Source: Bacillota bacterium (GTDB lineage: Bacteria > Bacillota_A > Clostridia > Christensenellales > Aristaeellaceae). Taken from it: DNA of 64,000 nucleotides. The stretch lies in assembly GCA_023421735.1 (NCBI GenBank), contig JAEZSP010000070.1, positions 62,001 through 126,000 of the forward strand. Reading direction: 5' to 3'. The position numbers and the translations under genes were made by a program. Under the pieces are notes generated by a model, which searched no databases, was not told the DNA's origin, and saw only the letters and a program-made list of their open reading frames with translations. Below are positions 55,159 through 62,963 of the stretch, piece after piece. Each line of letters begins with the position of its first letter. Position 1 is the stretch's first letter.

Positions 55159-55937
55159 GCCGCCCTCTCCCCCATCCTCTTTTCGAGCCATTGAAAGAGC
55201 AACTCCTCCATGGCCATGCCGATGAACGCCACGACGAGGATGCCCGCGAACAGCCCGCCGGTGTCCATCATGACCCGCCGCTTAAAGATGAACCAACCGA
55301 GCCCGCCGAGTTGCCCAATCGCGCCGAAAACCATTTCCGCGCTGATGAGCGCCCGCCACGCACGCGCCCAGCCGATGCGCAGCCCCGCAATGATCTGGGT
55401 TGCGGCAGCCGGAAGCAGGATCTCGACCGCGACCGCAAACCGGCTCATGGAAAGATTGCGCCCGACGTCCACATACACGCGCGAAGCGCCCTGCATACCG
55501 GACTGAAGGCTGATGAGCAGTGGCCACAGGCAGGCATGTACGATCACCGCAAGCACGGCGGGCGTACCCGTTCCAAACCAGATGACGACAAGGGGCAAGA
55601 GCGCCATTCCCGGCAGCGGATGGGCCATCGCCGAAAGCGTGTCCGTCAACCGCAGGAAAAACGGAGACACCGCGCCCCAAACGCCCAGAGCGAGCGCGAG
55701 AACGGAGCTGATGAGAAGCGCAAGAAAGATCAGGCTCAATGAAAAAAGGATTTGCGGAAGAAGCGTTCCCGCAGAAAGATTCGTCCACAACGCGGCAAAG
55801 ACGGCTTCGAGCGGCGGGAGCAGCAACGGTGAAACACCTGAAAAGCATGCCGCACTTTCCCAAATCAGCGCGAAGACCGCCAGAAAAAACAGGCGGCTCA
55901 CCCATCGCTTCTTATAAAAAATATCCTTCAGCTTCAC
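55155..55937 (-). CDS. ABC transporter permease, SsuC/TauC type
   Basis: 260 residues with six membrane segments. The cytoplasmic EAA-like loop around ALLISLQSGMQGASRVYVDVGRNL and ILLPAAATQIIAGLRIGWARAW matches SsuC permeases. The start is a GTG at 55937 that overlaps the binding-protein stop (GTGA); a much longer in-frame upstream extension is that gene out of phase. It is coupled downstream to the ATPase. A single permease suggests a homodimeric channel. Confidence 0.9.
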   Translation of the reverse strand: MKLKDIFYKKRWVSRLFFLAVFALIWESAACFSGVSPLLLPPLEAVFAALWTNLSAGTLLPQILFSLSLIFLALLISSVLALALGVWGAVSPFFLRLTDTLSAMAHPLPGMALLPLVVIWFGTGTPAVLAVIVHACLWPLLISLQSGMQGASRVYVDVGRNLSMSRFAVAVEILLPAAATQIIAGLRIGWARAWRALISAEMVFGAIGQLGGLGWFIFKRRVMMDTGGLFAGILVVAFIGMAMEELLFQWLEKRMGERAA

Positions 55938-56887
55938 TGGGCAACCACCGCCTCCGGGAAGAGATAGTCCTCCGCTACGGGCGCCTTTTTCAAAAATCCA
56001 AGCTCCGCCATCGCCGCGGCGAATGGATCGACGCCGGAGAGCACGGTTCCGTAGATCGACCCGCCGTAGCGCATTTCGGCGAGCAGCATTTGTTCGTCCA
56101 CACCGTAGACGGGCGCGAGCAACGCCGCGGCAGCGGGCAAATCCGCATTGATGGAATCGATCGCCTCTTCCAGACACGCGCGGAACGCATCGTATGCCTC
56201 GCGCCTTTCATCATACAAATCCACGTCCGCAACCCCACAGATGAACGTAAACGGCCCACCCACGACGTCCTGCGCGGTGAGAATCTTGCGCATGCCGTTC
56301 TCGAGTTCAAGATCTGCATAGGGAGGCGTCGTGACGTGCAGAGCGATCTCTCCGCCCGCGAGCATGGCGCTCATGCCGTCGGGATGTGAAAGCGAGACGA
56401 GCTGCGCGTCAAACGCATTCCGGTCGCCCAACTGCTGTTCAGCTGCCATGCACAAAAGGATGTGCTGGGTGCAGCCCGGACTCAAAATCGCAATGCGATC
56501 GGAAGCCGCGATATCAGAAAGCGAGTGAATGTCCGCGCGATTCGTGATGAAGGACACCTCGTTGGCAGAAAGCGCGGTGAAGCACTTCCAGTCCATGCCC
56601 GTATCGACGCCGATCAGCATCGGGCCGATGCCCATAAATCCGATGTCGATGTCGCCCGCAAGCATACCCTCGCGGATCCCAGCCGGGCCGCTCATCTGCA
56701 CCCACTCAATGCGATAGCCGGGCAACGCTTTTTCAAGCAGCCCCTCGCTTTGCATCACCTGAAGGGGCGCATAGGCGATGCCAAACTGTTGGGCGATTTT
56801 CAGCGTTTTTTCGTCCTTGCGCGCGCAACCGCCCGTCGATAAAAGAAGGGCGATCAGGCAAAGAAGGATTCCCCATTTTTTAAGCAT
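55934..56887 (-). CDS. ABC transporter solute-binding lipoprotein, SsuA/ThiY (NMT1-like)
   Basis: 317 residues. A lipobox LSTGGC gives Cys about 21 as lipid anchor. The fold is the NMT1/SsuA type: QQFGIAYAPLQVMQSEGLLEKALP, MLAGDIDIGFMGIGPMLIG and a C-terminal helical part. Such proteins bind sulfonates, taurine, nitrate, or thiamine precursors; the ligand cannot be read. It overlaps the ATP-grasp stop by 8 bp. The coupling to glycan genes is unusual for this transporter family. Confidence 0.9.
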   Translation of the reverse strand: MLKKWGILLCLIALLLSTGGCARKDEKTLKIAQQFGIAYAPLQVMQSEGLLEKALPGYRIEWVQMSGPAGIREGMLAGDIDIGFMGIGPMLIGVDTGMDWKCFTALSANEVSFITNRADIHSLSDIAASDRIAILSPGCTQHILLCMAAEQQLGDRNAFDAQLVSLSHPDGMSAMLAGGEIALHVTTPPYADLELENGMRKILTAQDVVGGPFTFICGVADVDLYDERREAYDAFRACLEEAIDSINADLPAAAALLAPVYGVDEQMLLAEMRYGGSIYGTVLSGVDPFAAAMAELGFLKKAPVAEDYLFPEAVVAQ

Positions 56888-58124
56888 TCGGTTTCTCGCT
56901 TCCGTCGTATGTCCTTGGAATGATCAGGTTGTTTCCGTTTGCATCCGCAACCCGTATTGTAGCGTACATCTCCCGCACCAGCCGATCGATGTCGCCCCGG
57001 CGCGTCGCAAGCACGCAATAGCCAAACCGCGCTGTTGCATTTTGAAGCAGAGGCAATTCGTCCCCGATTTTGTAGTTATAGCCGGCGGTCAGTACGCCGG
57101 GCAAGCCCCGCAAGACTTCGATGGGCGTCATGCACGCGATTTTCGCGGGACGGCAAAAGAGCATCTGCACAGAAACCTGCGCGCTTTCCGCCCGATGAAG
57201 CTTCGACAAATCGGGCGCTTCCCCAAGCGCGAGGCGGATCACCGCATCCAGAAGGTCAAATCCCGAGACATAGGGAATGAAAAAATCCTCGAATGCCCCG
57301 CCGATGCGGCATGCGACCTCGTTGACCACAACGCCCTCATCGCCCAGGAGGAACTGGATGTACAGCGCCCCGGCGCGCACGCCCAGCGATTGCGCCACGG
57401 CTTCTGCAATGCTGCGCATCTCAGGTTCCCTGTCCGCATAAACGCTTGGGAATCGGTGTGCGGCACAAACGCCGATGTGGACGGGATCATCGACGAGCTG
57501 CCGATCGGTCAACGTCAAAGGATGCACGACGCCATCCCATACAAAACAGGAATAAGTCAGCTCGTCCGAGGGATAGTAGCGCTCGACGAGCGCCTCCTGC
57601 GCCCGCGAAAACGACAGTGTCTCAGAAAGGTGCGCAATCGCTTCTTCCGGCGTATCGACCCGAAAGATACCGCGCTGCCCCTGCGAATCGAGAGGTTTCA
57701 GAACGAGCGGCGGCTGAAGCGCAGACAGTGCCTCGGGGCCCTGTCCCGCATGCAAAAATGCAAACGGAACGCACGGCACGCCCCCACGCACAAACGCCTC
57801 CTTCATGGCGCGCTTGTTCGTCGCCCGGTAGGCGCTCGCAACCGTGATGGGCGACGGCAAACCCAGCGCCTGCGCGACCAGCGCCGCGGTGTATACCGGC
57901 TGATCTGTCCCCATCGTCAGGACCGCTTCAACGCGGTACGCCCGCGCCGCGCGGATGCAGGCATCCGCGTCAAACGTGCTGGCTTTCACATGGACATCCG
58001 AAAGGACCGCGGCGGGCGGATTGTCCGTATAATCCGCAAGGATCAGCCGATGCCCCAATTGTTTGAGGCGCCTGGCGGCACTCATCTGGATGTTCGACCC
58101 GCCCAGCAGCATCACGGTCTTCAT
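56880..58124 (-). CDS. ATP-grasp ligase (carbamoyl-phosphate-synthase-like fold)
   Basis: 414 residues. The N-terminal preATP-grasp domain begins KTVMLLGGSNIQMSAARRLKQLGH, the ATP-binding loop LVLKPLDSQGQRGIFRV is near 145, and Mg-binding residues appear in VVNEVACRIGGAFEDF near 280, so the active site is intact. ATP-grasp enzymes activate a carboxylate as acyl-phosphate and join it to an amine or thiol. It is between GT2 and the binding lipoprotein, overlapping both. In such a setting it may attach an amino acid to an amino sugar, or make a peptide-like group; both are inference. An in-frame upstream extension is GT2 sequence. Confidence 0.85.
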   Translation of the reverse strand: MKTVMLLGGSNIQMSAARRLKQLGHRLILADYTDNPPAAVLSDVHVKASTFDADACIRAARAYRVEAVLTMGTDQPVYTAALVAQALGLPSPITVASAYRATNKRAMKEAFVRGGVPCVPFAFLHAGQGPEALSALQPPLVLKPLDSQGQRGIFRVDTPEEAIAHLSETLSFSRAQEALVERYYPSDELTYSCFVWDGVVHPLTLTDRQLVDDPVHIGVCAAHRFPSVYADREPEMRSIAEAVAQSLGVRAGALYIQFLLGDEGVVVNEVACRIGGAFEDFFIPYVSGFDLLDAVIRLALGEAPDLSKLHRAESAQVSVQMLFCRPAKIACMTPIEVLRGLPGVLTAGYNYKIGDELPLLQNATARFGYCVLATRRGDIDRLVREMYATIRVADANGNNLIIPRTYDGSEKPNA

Positions 58125-58852
58125 AAATATCCCTTTCCGGGAAGCACACTCATCCGGGACACTTCCCCTCTCTTTTTCCGGCAGAATACCCGTAGGGGCG
58201 TGCCGTGAACGAAAAGTCCGACGTAGAGCCGAAAAAGCTTTCCAAGCGTATAAGAGGTCGTCTGCGATTGGCGCGCCGGATAAAAGATACATTCCGCACG
58301 CGGCTTGTGCTTGAAAGCAGCCGCCGAGAGGTAGATATATCCGTCGGGCTCCGGTCTGATCCGTTTCACAAGTGCCGCGGTCATCATGCGATAAGCGCCA
58401 ATTCTGACGCCCCGGGGCTTGCTCGTAGAGAGGGTAAACAACGCATCGCGCATCGCGGCGCCCACCCTGCGGATGGGCGGCAAGCCCGCGCGCGAAGGCA
58501 CGGCATAACACAGATCCGCACCTGCCCGCAGCCGCAGGAGCATCTCGCCCAGGAGTTTTACGGGATGCTGTCCGTCGTCGTCCATGGTCGCAACAAAGGC
58601 ACAGTCCGAAACGTGCGCAAGCCCCAGATATGTCGCCATCTGTTGACCGACGTTTTCTTGGAGGAAGACCCCTGTCACCCCGGATTGACGCGTGCAGATT
58701 TCCCGCACCAACGCCTCGTCCCCGCCGCAGTCGTCGACCAGGACGGCCCGGCACCGGACGCCGCTTGCCCGCGCGAATTCATGTAAATCACCGATCACAT
58801 CGCGCAGTTTCTCCCCCGCACGGTACACGGGGATCACAATCCCAAGCGTCAT
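58121..58852 (-). CDS. GT2-family glycosyltransferase (ArnC/DPM-like, no membrane domain)
   Basis: 243 residues. IVIPVYRAGEKLRDVI, VDDCGGDEALV, ENVGQQMATYLGLAH and the metal-binding TMDDDGQHP match polyprenyl-phosphate sugar transferases of the ArnC/GtrB/DPM1 type, which load a nucleotide sugar onto undecaprenyl phosphate. Unlike ArnC and GtrB there are no C-terminal transmembrane helices. It overlaps the aminotransferase and ATP-grasp genes by 4 bp each. It could feed the GT-C enzyme encoded at 52935-54464. Confidence 0.83.
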   Translation of the reverse strand: MTLGIVIPVYRAGEKLRDVIGDLHEFARASGVRCRAVLVDDCGGDEALVREICTRQSGVTGVFLQENVGQQMATYLGLAHVSDCAFVATMDDDGQHPVKLLGEMLLRLRAGADLCYAVPSRAGLPPIRRVGAAMRDALFTLSTSKPRGVRIGAYRMMTAALVKRIRPEPDGYIYLSAAAFKHKPRAECIFYPARQSQTTSYTLGKLFRLYVGLFVHGTPLRVFCRKKRGEVSRMSVLPGKGYL

Positions 58853-59973
58853 CTGTCCGCCGCTCGCACGAGCGCCTCGGCCACGAAAAACGCCTGCTCG
58901 CGCGTCATCTCCTCGTGGATGGGCAGCCGCAAGAGCGTCTCGTGCGCCCGCCTGCTCTCCGGAAGATTATCCGGCGCATATCCGAGCGACGCGCCCATGG
59001 GCGAAAGGTGCAGCGGTACGTAATGCGTATATACGGGGATCTGCCTCTCCCGCAATGTATTTTCGACCCGCGTGCACGCGGCTTTGTCGCGCAGCCGGAC
59101 GTAGTAGATGTGCCCGTTCGGCATGCAATCCGCCGGGAGGAACATGGGCGAGACGATTTCCCGCTCCGCCGCATCCCGCAGCGCTTCGTCATAAGCGCTG
59201 TGGATGGAAAGCCGCTTCTCGATTATCTCTTCGCGGCGCATAAGCTGCGGCACGAGCGCCGCAGCGCCGAGTTCCGACATGCGCATACTCTCGCCCACCC
59301 CTTGCCACGCATAAGCGGGACATTCTCCCCGGAAAAATGCGGCGCGGTTGGTGCCGTTGTCGCAATACACTTCCGCACGCGCAACGTCCCGGTCCGTGTA
59401 GATAAGCGCGCCGCCCTCCCCGGCGGAAAACACCTTTGTGGCATGAAAGCTGTAGCATCCAAAGCGTCCGAGCGTACCGAGGTACCGCGTGCCCCATGTC
59501 GCGCCGACCGCCTGCGCCGCATCCTCGATGAGAGAGGCGCCACTGTCCCGGCACAGCGCGTCAAGGCCGTTCATGTCACAGGCGACCGCGGCGTAATCGA
59601 CGCACACAATCGCCTTTGTCTTTTTCGTCATCCGGCGCGCCGCATCCCGGACGCTGATGTTCTGGGTACGCGCATCGATATCGCAGAAGACCGGCACGCC
59701 CCCGCACAAGAGAACCGCGTTCGCCGCCGCGGGATAATTATAGGAAGGAAGGATGACCTCATCCCCCCGTTCGATGGGAACAAGCCGAAGCGCCATGTGG
59801 AGCGCGGACGTGCAGCTCGGCGTGAGCATGACGTTGGGCGCACCCATTTCGCGCCGAATCAGCTCCTCCGCTTGCCGTGCGTCGTGCCCCGCCGGAAAAA
59901 GGCCGCGGCGCACAGCGTCCGCGACCGATCGGGCGACATTTTCGCCGAGTGATATCGGGTAAAATGAGATCAT
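58849..59973 (-). CDS. DegT/DnrJ/EryC1-family sugar aminotransferase (WecE-like)
   Basis: 374 residues. Internal motifs MLTPSCTSALHMAL, GDEVILPSYNYPAAANAVL, VCVDYAAVACDM, EDAAQAVGA, and SFHATKVFSAGEGGALI with PLP-binding Lys180 follow WecE (dTDP-4-keto-6-deoxy-D-glucose aminotransferase) closely, including GTNRAAFFRG and NGHIYYVRLRDK. It makes a 4-amino-sugar nucleotide. It is the first gene of a six-gene operon and divergent from a tusA-like gene 48 bp away. The matching 4-keto-sugar makers (RmlA/B-type) are not in the window. Confidence 0.9.
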   Translation of the reverse strand: MISFYPISLGENVARSVADAVRRGLFPAGHDARQAEELIRREMGAPNVMLTPSCTSALHMALRLVPIERGDEVILPSYNYPAAANAVLLCGGVPVFCDIDARTQNISVRDAARRMTKKTKAIVCVDYAAVACDMNGLDALCRDSGASLIEDAAQAVGATWGTRYLGTLGRFGCYSFHATKVFSAGEGGALIYTDRDVARAEVYCDNGTNRAAFFRGECPAYAWQGVGESMRMSELGAAALVPQLMRREEIIEKRLSIHSAYDEALRDAAEREIVSPMFLPADCMPNGHIYYVRLRDKAACTRVENTLRERQIPVYTHYVPLHLSPMGASLGYAPDNLPESRRAHETLLRLPIHEEMTREQAFFVAEALVRAADR

Positions 59974-59975
59974 GC

Positions 59976-60004
59976 TTGTTCCAGCCCTTCGCGCATGGTA
60001 AAAT
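59976..60004 (+). promoter_or_regulatory. Sigma-A-type promoter of tusA-like gene 1
   Basis: TTGTTC (59976-59981) and TAAAAT (59999-60004) have a 17-bp spacer; GGAGG and the ATG at 60022 follow. It lies inside the gap and 5' end of the divergent wecE-like gene. Confidence 0.5.
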
Positions 60005-60021
60005 AAACCAAGGAGGTCGCT

Positions 60022-60249
60022 ATGAAAAAGATTGACTGCCTGGGGGACATCTGCCCGATCCCCCTGATGAAGCTCAGATCACTCGAGTCCGATCTCAAGA
60101 ACGGCGACAGTGTGATGATCATAACAGACCACAGCTGCACCTGCCAATCCATCATCTCCTATTGCAGAAAGATGCGCTACCCCGTGCAAATCGTGGAACC
60201 CATGAGCGGCATCTGGGAGGTGAGCGTCTTTCCGCGCCCGGAGGCGTGA
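60022..60249 (+). CDS. TusA/SirA-family sulfur carrier, copy 1
   Basis: 75 residues. KKIDCLGDICPIPLMKLRSLE carries the TusA signature Cys-Pro-x-Pro, whose Cys holds a persulfide. A second Cys pair, HSCTCQS, is seen near residue 40. TusA relays sulfur for tRNA thiolation, molybdopterin and selenium or thiosulfate metabolism. GGAGG precedes the ATG. Convergent with the LysR gene 5 bp downstream, so it is on its own promoter. It belongs functionally with the second TusA and the YeeE genes. Confidence 0.9.
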   Translation: MKKIDCLGDICPIPLMKLRSLESDLKNGDSVMIITDHSCTCQSIISYCRKMRYPVQIVEPMSGIWEVSVFPRPEA

Positions 60250-60254
60250 CCCGA

Positions 60255-61154
60255 TCAGCAAATGGTCGTTGGCACCATGTTTTCGAAGTACCGCTTGACC
60301 ATTGCCATCTGATGGCAACGGTTTTCCGTCTTGGGCTTATAAACGATGGAAACGTCATAGCGCAGGCAAAAATTCTCCGTCTCCACAATTTTCAACTGTT
60401 GCAGGTAAATCTCTTTTTTGACCGCCATATAGGGCAAAAACGTCAGTCCGTGCCCACTCATCACCATCGATTTAACGGATTCGGTTGAATCCATGTGATA
60501 CAGAACGTTGAATTCCGAAATGTTATAGTCCATGCTCTTGAGCTGCTCGGCCATGAGCCGATACGAACTAAAGCTCTCGTCGAGCAGGACAAGGGGCTGG
60601 AGTTTGAGCTTGTCGATCGACAAGCTGTCCGGCACGGCATAATCCGCCGCCGCAACCAGCACGATCTGATCGGAAAAGACGTTTTTACAGATGAGCTCCT
60701 GTTTTTTGACCGTACCCACGATAAACCCGACGTCTGCCTGATCCTCTGTCACGTGGCGGATCACTTCCCGCGAGGGCATGGAGGACAGCGAGAAGGTAAA
60801 GTGTGAAAACTTGTTTTTTGCCTTCACAAGCGCGCAGGGAATGGCGTAATTCGCCGCAACCTGCGTGGCAGCAACGCGGCAGGTCTCATTGTTGTTTCTC
60901 AGATTTTGGAGTTCCTCCTGAAATCGATCGTACGTATCAATCAGCTGTTCGGCATAACGTTTCGTTATATTGCCGGCATCCGTCAATTGAATTCCCCGAT
61001 TGCTGCGTTCAAATAATCGGCATCCAAGCGACTCCTCTATCTTCTGCATCTGAAGGCTCAGGGCCGGTTGGGAGATATATGACAGGCTGGCGACCTTGGA
61101 AATGCTCTTTTCTTGGGCGATTTTCAAGAACAAGGCCAGATGTTCGAGCTGCAT
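60255..61154 (-). CDS. LysR-family transcriptional regulator
   Basis: 299 residues. The N-terminal winged helix has HLALFLKIAQEKSISKVASLSYISQPALSLQMQKIEESLG, visible in ISQPALSLQMQKIEESLGCRLFERS, and the C-terminal two-lobed effector domain is complete. It is divergent from the yeeE-tusA-yedE-trxB-like operon across a 239-bp gap, the normal layout for a LysR regulator and its target. The ATG at 61154 has AAAGGGGAA upstream. Effector unknown; a sulfur compound is plausible by analogy with CysB, CysL and CymR-linked regulators. Confidence 0.93.
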   Translation of the reverse strand: MQLEHLALFLKIAQEKSISKVASLSYISQPALSLQMQKIEESLGCRLFERSNRGIQLTDAGNITKRYAEQLIDTYDRFQEELQNLRNNNETCRVAATQVAANYAIPCALVKAKNKFSHFTFSLSSMPSREVIRHVTEDQADVGFIVGTVKKQELICKNVFSDQIVLVAAADYAVPDSLSIDKLKLQPLVLLDESFSSYRLMAEQLKSMDYNISEFNVLYHMDSTESVKSMVMSGHGLTFLPYMAVKKEIYLQQLKIVETENFCLRYDVSIVYKPKTENRCHQMAMVKRYFENMVPTTIC

Positions 61155-61393
61155 GAAGGGTTCCCCTTTCTTTCGCGCCCGCGCCGCGCGCATCGCATCG
61201 CGTTATTTGCCATTAAGTTTCATTATACGCCCGCGGGATTGTGCCATCAACCATTATAATAGCAAACCGTGATAAATTTGTCTAATACAGTACAAGGAAG
61301 TTCAATACTACATATAGACGCATACATGCTATAATGGAAATATTGAAGCCGCCCCGGCGCGTAGGCGCAAACGGCGGCCATGGAGGTGCCGAT
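61155..61393. promoter_or_regulatory. Divergent control region lysR / yeeE operon
   Basis: On the minus strand TTGATG (61245-61250) and a perfect TATAAT (61222-61227) with 17-bp spacing form the lysR promoter. On the plus strand a perfect TATAAT at 61330-61335 lies 58 bp before the yeeE ATG without a good -35, as expected for an activator-dependent promoter. Binding sites for the LysR protein probably lie between, around 61260-61320, which is AT-rich. Confidence 0.55.
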
Positions 61394-62083
61394 ATGTCGG
61401 AAACGTCAACCACCGTGAGAAAAAGCAGAACGCCCCGCAAGAAAAAGAAGAACCAGCTGCCCATCGGCCTGTTGGTCATTGTGCTGATGGTCGCCATCGG
61501 CCTGCTATTGGCAAAATTTGCCTCGAGCACGGTTGCCATGTTCTGGGTCTTTGGCTCGTGTTTCGGCTTTATCCTGCAAAAAGCACGTTTTTGCTTTACG
61601 GCTTCCCTGCGTGATCCCTGCATCACGGGCAGCACGTCTTTGACCAAGGCGGTTCTGATCGCCTTTGCCATTGCCTCGATCGGACTGACTGCCATAAAAT
61701 ATGGTTATTTCACAAACGGCATGGGCATTCCCGGGCAAAGTTATGTCATGCCCATCAGCCTCGCGACGGCGGTCGGCGGCATCATGTTCGGTATCGGCAT
61801 GGTCATCGCGGGCGGCTGCGCATCCGGTACATTGATGCGCGTCGGCGAAGGCTTCTGGATGCAGGTTCTGGCGCTTTCCTTCTTCGTAATCGGCTCCCTG
61901 TGGGGCGCGCATGACATGGGGTGGTGGAACATCAACTTCATCGCCGGCGCACCGAAGATCTTCCTGCCGGACGTGTTCGGATGGTTCGGGGCGATCGTGA
62001 TCCAGCTTCTGATCATCGCATGTCTGTACATCGCGGCCGATCTTTGGGAGCGCAAAAAAATGGGCACCGCGGACGAGGAATGA
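61394..62083 (+). CDS. YeeE/YedE-family membrane transporter, half-size subunit 1
   Basis: 229 residues with five or six transmembrane helices after a basic N-terminus (RKSRTPRKKKKNQ). SCFGFILQKARFCFTA and VIAGGCASGTLMRVGEG are the conserved Cys motifs of the YeeE/YedE family, which includes the thiosulfate transporter TsuA. Full-length members (about 340-400 residues) have two such halves; here the second half is a separate gene at 62396. GGAGGTG precedes the ATG at 61394. First gene of the sulfur operon. Confidence 0.88.
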   Translation: MSETSTTVRKSRTPRKKKKNQLPIGLLVIVLMVAIGLLLAKFASSTVAMFWVFGSCFGFILQKARFCFTASLRDPCITGSTSLTKAVLIAFAIASIGLTAIKYGYFTNGMGIPGQSYVMPISLATAVGGIMFGIGMVIAGGCASGTLMRVGEGFWMQVLALSFFVIGSLWGAHDMGWWNINFIAGAPKIFLPDVFGWFGAIVIQLLIIACLYIAADLWERKKMGTADEE

Positions 62084-62128
62084 CCCGTCCGGCTGTCAAT
62101 ATAGACACATTTCAAGGAGGATATGACA

Positions 62129-62350
62129 ATGGCTGAGTTTGAACTCGATTGCTTGGGCGAGGCGTGCCCGGTTCCTTTGATGAAGGCAGAAAAGAAGATG
62201 GCGACCCTGAAATCCGGCGACGTGCTTGTCGTGCACATCGACCACAGCTGTGCTATGAAGAACGTGCCCGAATGGGCGCGCAAGCAGGGCTGGAACGTCG
62301 AAGTGGAAGAGGTAGACGACGGCGAGTGGGATGTCATCATCGAAAAGTGA
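62129..62350 (+). CDS. TusA/SirA-family sulfur carrier, copy 2
   Basis: 73 residues. ELDCLGEACPVPLMKAEKKM has the Cys-Pro-x-Pro motif. HSCAMKN matches the second Cys position of copy 1. AAGGAGG with an 8-bp spacing picks the ATG at 62129; an ATG two codons earlier is too close to it. It lies between the two half-transporter genes, and so is likely the cytosolic sulfur acceptor for them, as in the known YeeD-YeeE pairing. Confidence 0.93.
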   Translation: MAEFELDCLGEACPVPLMKAEKKMATLKSGDVLVVHIDHSCAMKNVPEWARKQGWNVEVEEVDDGEWDVIIEK

Positions 62351-62395
62351 CAAACCCCGCGGCCTGACCCCTCATGAAAGGAAGGTAGTTTAGCT

Positions 62396-62944
62396 GTGAA
62401 GCAGTTCTGGGAGAAGATCAGCAAAAACCGTTATTATAAGATGGTTTTTAAAAATCCCTTCACTTACATCACCGGTGCCGTGCTTCTCGCACTCATGCAA
62501 ATCGCCTTATTCGCCTATTCCGGCAACCCCTGGGGCGTGTCCGGAACGCTCGCAAATTGGGGCGCGTGGATCTATCAGCTGTTTGGCGGAAGCGTGGACA
62601 AGTGGTACTACTTTTCCTCCTCGGGGGCTCAGGCCACCCTGGACGCCGGCATTCTGAACCACACCGGGAGCATGCTGAACTTCGGCATCATCTTTGGCGC
62701 GCTCGTGGCGACGCTTCTCGCGTCCCAGTTCAAGTTCAAGAAAATCAAGTCCATCAAGCAGGTCGTCGCGGCGGTATTGGGCGGCCTCCTCATGGGCTAC
62801 GGCGCTCGGCTGGCCGGCGGCTGCAACATCGGCGCGCTGTTCAGCGGCATTGCTTCCCTGTCCCTTTCGGGCTGGGTCTTCGCGCTGTTCCTCTTGATCG
62901 GCGCATTCTTCGGGAGCAAGCTCCTGGCGAAATTCTTCATGTAA
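62396..62944 (+). CDS. YeeE/YedE-family membrane transporter, half-size subunit 2
   Basis: 182 residues with about four or five transmembrane helices. LAGGCNIGALFSGIASLSLSGW is the second-half hallmark, with the GGCNIG Cys motif. The N-terminal region has a short amphipathic stretch before helix 1. The start is a GTG at 62396 preceded by AAAGGAAGG. It would combine with the product at 61394 to give the equivalent of one full YedE/TsuA-like transporter. Located 19 bp before the flavoprotein gene. Confidence 0.88.
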   Translation: MKQFWEKISKNRYYKMVFKNPFTYITGAVLLALMQIALFAYSGNPWGVSGTLANWGAWIYQLFGGSVDKWYYFSSSGAQATLDAGILNHTGSMLNFGIIFGALVATLLASQFKFKKIKSIKQVVAAVLGGLLMGYGARLAGGCNIGALFSGIASLSLSGWVFALFLLIGAFFGSKLLAKFFM

Positions 62945-62963
62945 CAGGAAGGATCACAGATTC

